A stretch of 50,567 nt of DNA from Streptacidiphilus jiangxiensis (GTDB taxonomy: Bacteria; Actinomycetota; Actinomycetes; Streptomycetales; Streptomycetaceae), in contig NZ_FOAZ01000037.1 of the NCBI RefSeq assembly GCF_900109465.1, positions 1-50,567 on the forward strand, written 5' to 3'. A model generated the notes under the pieces. The model had not been told where the DNA came from. It searched no databases and saw only the letters and a program-made list of their open reading frames with translations. The position numbers and the translations under genes were made by a program. Shown here piece by piece: positions 47,252 through 50,567 of this stretch (position 1 is its first letter; the number at the start of each line of letters is the position of its first letter).

Positions 47252-49117
47252 TCAGTGCCTGCGGCCCCCGGCGGCCAGCAGCCGGGCCGCGCAGCCGAGC
47301 AGCAGCAACGACAGCGCCAGCCCGGCGTACGGCCAGAGCCGCGGGCTCGCCCCGGTGTCGGCCAGCCGCCCGTGGGTCGGCGTCGCCTTGGCGGACGGCG
47401 CCGCGACCATGGTGGCGGTCCCGATCATGCCGGTCCCGGCGCTCGCGGAGGCGGTGGCCCCCTCACCGACCGGCACGGGGCTGGGCACCACGTCCCCGAC
47501 GGGGACGAAGGTCGGAGCTCCGGCTCCGCCGGAAGCCTGCCCGACAGGAGCGGGGCCCGTCCGACCGCCCGCACCACTGCCGGCCACGGCCGAGCCGACC
47601 GGATCGCCTGCCCCGCCCGCGGCCTGCGCCGCGGGCGTGCCCGCGCCCACGGGCGGGACCGACTTCGGCGAGGCCGAGTTCGTGCCGCCCCCGGGTGCCG
47701 TGGCCGGGACGGAAGCGGCGCCCGAAGCGGACGCCATGCCGGTGGCCGGGTCCGACGGGGCAGCGCCCGCGCCGGAGGCCGAGCTCGACACGGTCGGCGT
47801 GCCCGAGGGCATGCCGGGCGCCGTCGGCGCGCCGGTGGCACCGCCCGACGGCGAGGCCGACGTCGACGGCGCAGCCGCCTGCGGACAGCCCAGGTTCTGC
47901 AGGGACGCGGTGAGCCGCTGGCTCAGGAAGTCCTGCAGGTTCTGTCCGGCCGTCGGCGAGGGGGACGCGGTGAAGAGCTGCGCGTCCGCAGCGAGCCGGG
48001 TCGCCGCGCCGGCGGCGAGGCGGGTGCAGTAGGTGGGGCCGTCACCGGGGTCCGTGCCGGTCCCGCGACCCAGGCCGGGTTGGTCGACGCCGACCCGGTA
48101 GAGGTCGGTCTTGGTGCGGCTCTGCCGGCCGCCCGCGCCGAGGACCATCGGGTCGTTGCGCGGCACGAGGGCGACCGGCGCAGCCTGGTCGGCGGCGGCC
48201 TGGAGCTCGTCGAGGGCCAGGGAGGTGGCGCTGTGGCCCGGGTCGGCCTGATCGGGGGCGGTCCAGGGGGTGCAGCCGAGGGCGGGGTCGACAAAGGCGG
48301 TGAGCAGCAGGTTGTCGCTGCCGTTGAGCAGCGCCACCGCGCCCTGGGGGCCGAGAGCCCGCGTCGCCGCGGCGGTGCGCTGCGCGGTGCGACCGCCGGG
48401 GGTGGCCAGGTAGGCGGTGGTGACGTTGTCGCTCTGGTCCTGGTCGACGATGCCGAAGTCGCGGGTGGTGGGGCAGGGGGCGCCGTCGCGTCCGACCCCG
48501 AGCGGGGGCACCTTCAGCCGCCCGGTGCGCTCCGCGCCTCGTGCCGCCGAGAAGAACGCGGGCGCGTTGCAGTAGGCGAACTGACCGAAGACCGACCCGC
48601 CGGTGCCGTTGACGCAGCGCCCGGCGGTGGTGTTCCCACGCAGCGTCAGGTTGGTGCCGTTGAAGCCGAACCAGATCCCGACCACGGCGTGGGCCGGCAG
48701 CTTGGGCACGACCGGGGCTCGGGCGGGGCGGGTGCCGCGGTCGACGACCAGCGGGTCGTAGACGGAGACGGCGCCGGTGGCCGGATCCAGCACGGTGGCC
48801 TGGACGAAGGCGGACTGGGCCGGATCGGCCTCGTGGCAGGGACCGTTGGCCGCGTCGGTCGCGGTCAGCTGGTAGGGGCTCGCCAGCCCGGCGGCGGTGA
48901 GCGGGGCGGCGGGGACCCGGAGCGTGCAGTCCGGGTTCGGGGTGGCGGGCGGCTGGGCGGCGGCGGGGGTGCCGGGCGCCGTCACCGCGAGAGCGCTGCC
49001 GACGAGGGCGACGAGGCCCAGCAGCGCGGTGAGCAGGCCGGCCAGCAGGGGGAGTCGGCGGCGGGGCCTACGGCGGCGGGCGGTGCCGCGCGAGCGGGTG
49101 CTTCGGTGGGATAACAC
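47252..49117 (-). CDS. Secreted protein with sortase-E type LADTG anchor
   Basis: The 621-residue protein begins with an Arg-rich signal peptide (hydrophobic core at about 23-45). An extracellular domain of unknown family (about 60-415) follows, containing several Cys residues. Next is a long Ser/Ala/Gly/Pro-rich spacer (about 415-580) and a C-terminal sorting signal: LADTG (585-589), a hydrophobic helix and a GGRRH tail. LAxTG is the motif of class E sortases, which attach proteins to peptidoglycan in Streptomyces. The start GTG 49117 has GGAAGGA six bases upstream. Codon 2 is TTA, so translation may depend on the bldA tRNA. A perchlorate/sulfate-binding or enzymatic role cannot be assigned. 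Confidence 0.85.
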   Translation of the reverse strand: MLSHRSTRSRGTARRRRPRRRLPLLAGLLTALLGLVALVGSALAVTAPGTPAAAQPPATPNPDCTLRVPAAPLTAAGLASPYQLTATDAANGPCHEADPAQSAFVQATVLDPATGAVSVYDPLVVDRGTRPARAPVVPKLPAHAVVGIWFGFNGTNLTLRGNTTAGRCVNGTGGSVFGQFAYCNAPAFFSAARGAERTGRLKVPPLGVGRDGAPCPTTRDFGIVDQDQSDNVTTAYLATPGGRTAQRTAAATRALGPQGAVALLNGSDNLLLTAFVDPALGCTPWTAPDQADPGHSATSLALDELQAAADQAAPVALVPRNDPMVLGAGGRQSRTKTDLYRVGVDQPGLGRGTGTDPGDGPTYCTRLAAGAATRLAADAQLFTASPSPTAGQNLQDFLSQRLTASLQNLGCPQAAAPSTSASPSGGATGAPTAPGMPSGTPTVSSSASGAGAAPSDPATGMASASGAASVPATAPGGGTNSASPKSVPPVGAGTPAAQAAGGAGDPVGSAVAGSGAGGRTGPAPVGQASGGAGAPTFVPVGDVVPSPVPVGEGATASASAGTGMIGTATMVAAPSAKATPTHGRLADTGASPRLWPYAGLALSLLLLGCAARLLAAGGRRH

Positions 49118-49299
49118 GCGCCGTCCTTCCTTCGGGGACGCCCTGCGGACGGCGGCGGACGGGGACGGTCACGCGCGGTCGAACGGGGCGAGGACGGCGC
49201 GAGTGTATGCATGCCGCGCACCCGTACGAGAGGGGCAAAACGACAATCGCCACACAAGCATCACGTGTGCACACACGACGCTCACATCACGCGCGTCTT
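49118..49299 (-). promoter_or_regulatory. Upstream region of the LADTG gene
   Basis: This 182-base gap is lower in GC than its flanks. On the minus strand TACACT (about 49201-49206) is a fair -10 without a matching -35. Alternating purine-pyrimidine stretches (CACGTGTGCACACACG, 49262-49277) and ATGCAT are present. No terminator for the upstream GNAT gene was recognised. Confidence 0.3.
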
Positions 49300-50151
49300 T
49301 CAGAACAGCACGCTCATGAACGCACCGATTTCGGTGAACCCCACCCGACGGTAGGCCGCGCGTGCGACGGCGTTGTAGTCGTTCACGTAGAGGCTGACGA
49401 CGGGGGCCACCTCGCGCAGCGCCGCGTCGACGACGGTCGCCATGCCGCTCTCGCTGTGGCCGCGCCCGCGGAACTCCGGGGCCACCCAGACGCCCTGGAT
49501 CTGGCAGGCGCGCTCGGTCGCCGCACCGATCTCGGCCTTGAAGACCACCTTGTCGCCCTCGAAGCGGGCGAACGCGCGGCCGCTGGTGACCAGTTCCGCG
49601 ACGCGGGCGCGGTAGAGCAGGCCACCGTCGCCGGCCAGCGGCGAGACACCGACCTCCTCGGTGAACATGGCGACGCAGGCCGGCAGCAGCAGGTCCATCT
49701 CGTCGCGGCGCACCCGCCGCACCCGCGGGTCGGGGGCGATCTCGCGCGAGGGCTCCCAGGTGGCCATCAGGGGCTGGCGGGCGCGGACCTCACGGGCAGA
49801 GCCCCAGTGAGGCTCCAGCAGCGACCACAACTCGGCGATGGCCTCGGCGGGGCCGACGATGGAGGAGCAGCGTCGCCCCTGCTTACGCGCGCGGTCGGCG
49901 AAGGCCTGGACGGCCGCGGGGGACGTGCTCAGCGGCACCAGGTTGGCGCCGGAGTAGCACAGCGCCTCCAAGCGGCCGTGCTCGAAGAACCCCCACATCT
50001 CGCCGCCGAGCCGCCAGGCATCGAGTCCGGCCACGGCGACCCGGGCCGCCACGAAGGCGTTCTCGATCGGGTTGCGGTCCAGCACCTCGAGCGCGGCCGG
50101 CAGGTCCGCAGGCGTCAGCACACGCGTGGTCGCCACAGAACTGCTCAACAC
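49300..50151 (-). CDS. DUF4081-GNAT N-acetyltransferase
   Basis: The 283-residue protein combines an N-terminal DUF4081 domain (about 8-140; LDRNPIENAFVAARV and GFFEHGRLEALCYSGANLVP) with a C-terminal GNAT domain (about 145-283). The acetyl-CoA strand and loop read QIQGVWVAPEFRGRGHSESGM, and the end has NDYNAVARAAYRRVGFTEIG. This two-domain family is regularly found next to ispG in actinomycetes. The acceptor is unknown. The GTG start at 50151 is the longest; TTG at the next codon or the GTG five codons on are alternatives. It is separated from ispG by a complex hairpin. Confidence 0.9.
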   Translation of the reverse strand: MLSSSVATTRVLTPADLPAALEVLDRNPIENAFVAARVAVAGLDAWRLGGEMWGFFEHGRLEALCYSGANLVPLSTSPAAVQAFADRARKQGRRCSSIVGPAEAIAELWSLLEPHWGSAREVRARQPLMATWEPSREIAPDPRVRRVRRDEMDLLLPACVAMFTEEVGVSPLAGDGGLLYRARVAELVTSGRAFARFEGDKVVFKAEIGAATERACQIQGVWVAPEFRGRGHSESGMATVVDAALREVAPVVSLYVNDYNAVARAAYRRVGFTEIGAFMSVLF

Positions 50152-50212
50152 GGGGGCACCCTATCTCCTCATGCGGCCCTGGTGACCCCCTGAACCAAGG
50201 CGTGACAAAAGA

Positions 50213-50267
50213 CCGACCTGGGATCGACGGTGGCCCGGAGGTCCGGGTCACGTCAACCCCAGGTCGG
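50213..50267 (-). terminator. ispG terminator
   Basis: Outer arms CCGACCTGGG (50213-50222) and CCCAGGTCGG (50258-50267) are perfect. Inside, GTG-CCCGGA pairs with TCCGGG-CAC to form a second helix. The structure begins ten bases beyond the ispG stop. Confidence 0.85.
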
Positions 50268-50276
50268 CTGGTGGTC

Positions 50277-50567
50277 CTACTCGGCGGCGACGACGGTGGG
50301 GGTGCCGGACTCGACACCGGCCTCCTGCATCTGCTCGGCCAGCTTGAGGGCCTCCTCGATCAGGGTCTCCACGATCTTCGACTCCGGCACGGTCTTGATG
50401 ACCTCGCCCTTGACGAAGATCTGGCCCTTGCCGTTGCCGGACGCGACACCGAGATCGGCCTCCCGGGCCTCGCCCGGGCCGTTCACGACGCAGCCCATCA
50501 CGGCGACGCGCAGCGGCACCTCCATGCCCTCGAGCCCGGCGGTGACCTCCTCCGCGAGCTTGTACAC
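50277..50567 (-). CDS. ispG: (E)-4-hydroxy-3-methylbut-2-enyl-diphosphate synthase, C-terminal part
   Basis: IspG (GcpE) is the iron-sulfur enzyme of the second-last step of the MEP isoprenoid pathway. Only the last 96 residues are inside the window; the 5' end lies beyond the right edge. The segment LRVAVMGCVVNGPGEAREAD carries a cluster-binding Cys, and LGVASGNGKGQIFVKGEVI is strongly conserved in actinobacteria. The C-terminus (EQMQEAGVESGTPTVVAAE) is complete. Confidence 0.95.
   Translation of the reverse strand: MYKLAEEVTAGLEGMEVPLRVAVMGCVVNGPGEAREADLGVASGNGKGQIFVKGEVIKTVPESKIVETLIEEALKLAEQMQEAGVESGTPTVVAAE

Noticed and set aside
1..50567. tRNA genes, transposases, integrases or att sites
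   Set aside because: No T-loop or anticodon-arm pattern was seen in the gaps, and no mobility gene is among the real coding regions; short elements could still be missed by eye.

Overview
The window is GC-rich (about 70 %) chromosomal DNA from a Streptomyces-like actinomycete (Streptomyces, Kitasatospora or Streptacidiphilus; the genus cannot be fixed from sequence alone). Several signs point there. Starts are often GTG or TTG behind GGAGG-type ribosome sites. -10 boxes read TAGAGT. There is a complete ESX-type secretion locus with EccB starting MASRRDELSAYTFARKR, a likely sortase-E LADTG protein with a rare TTA codon, and gene order that, from memory, matches the S. coelicolor rnj-to-ispG region.

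Layout. The left edge holds the first bases of a 16S rRNA gene reading leftwards, with its long leader and promoters. Next, mainly on the minus strand, come rnj (RNase J), dapA, thyX, a GNAT gene (+), a small membrane protein, dapB, an M16 peptidase, pnp and rpsO. Positions 10.5-30.9 kb are the type VII (ESX) secretion region: eccD, eccC, mycP, two WXG100 genes, eccB, eccE, a coupled unknown gene and a proline-rich ParA/MinD-like ATPase. Accessory genes are interleaved: a LysR/alkyl-sulfatase pair, an amino-acid permease and an L,D-transpeptidase. From 31 to 43.8 kb is the classic translation block on the minus strand: rimP, nusA, ylxR, infB, DUF503, rbfA, DHH phosphoesterase, truB, a large degenerate protease/P-loop protein, and ribF. 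The right end holds a ferritin-like lipoprotein, an APH-type kinase, a six-helix membrane protein that looks like a kinase-less sensor, a GNAT, the LADTG wall protein, a DUF4081-GNAT and the 3' part of ispG.

How it fits together. The flanks are housekeeping: RNA turnover (rnj, pnp), lysine/peptidoglycan precursor synthesis (dapA, dapB), dTMP synthesis, ribosome biogenesis and isoprenoid synthesis. Between rpsO and ribF the secretion genes form at least four transcription units. The two WXG100 proteins have their own recognisable promoter and a strong terminator before mycP.

Most unusual points: (1) a 162-bp near-palindromic element with 21-bp perfect ends inside the secretion locus; (2) two copies of another hairpin repeat around 35.3 and 45.0 kb; (3) a 1087-residue protein next to truB/ribF whose protease triad and P-loop lysine are both lost; (4) a TTA codon at codon 2 of a putative sortase-anchored protein; (5) a sensor-kinase-like membrane protein with no kinase domain; (6) a 99-bp tandem duplication in infB. 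No CRISPR array, tRNA gene, transposase or prophage was seen.
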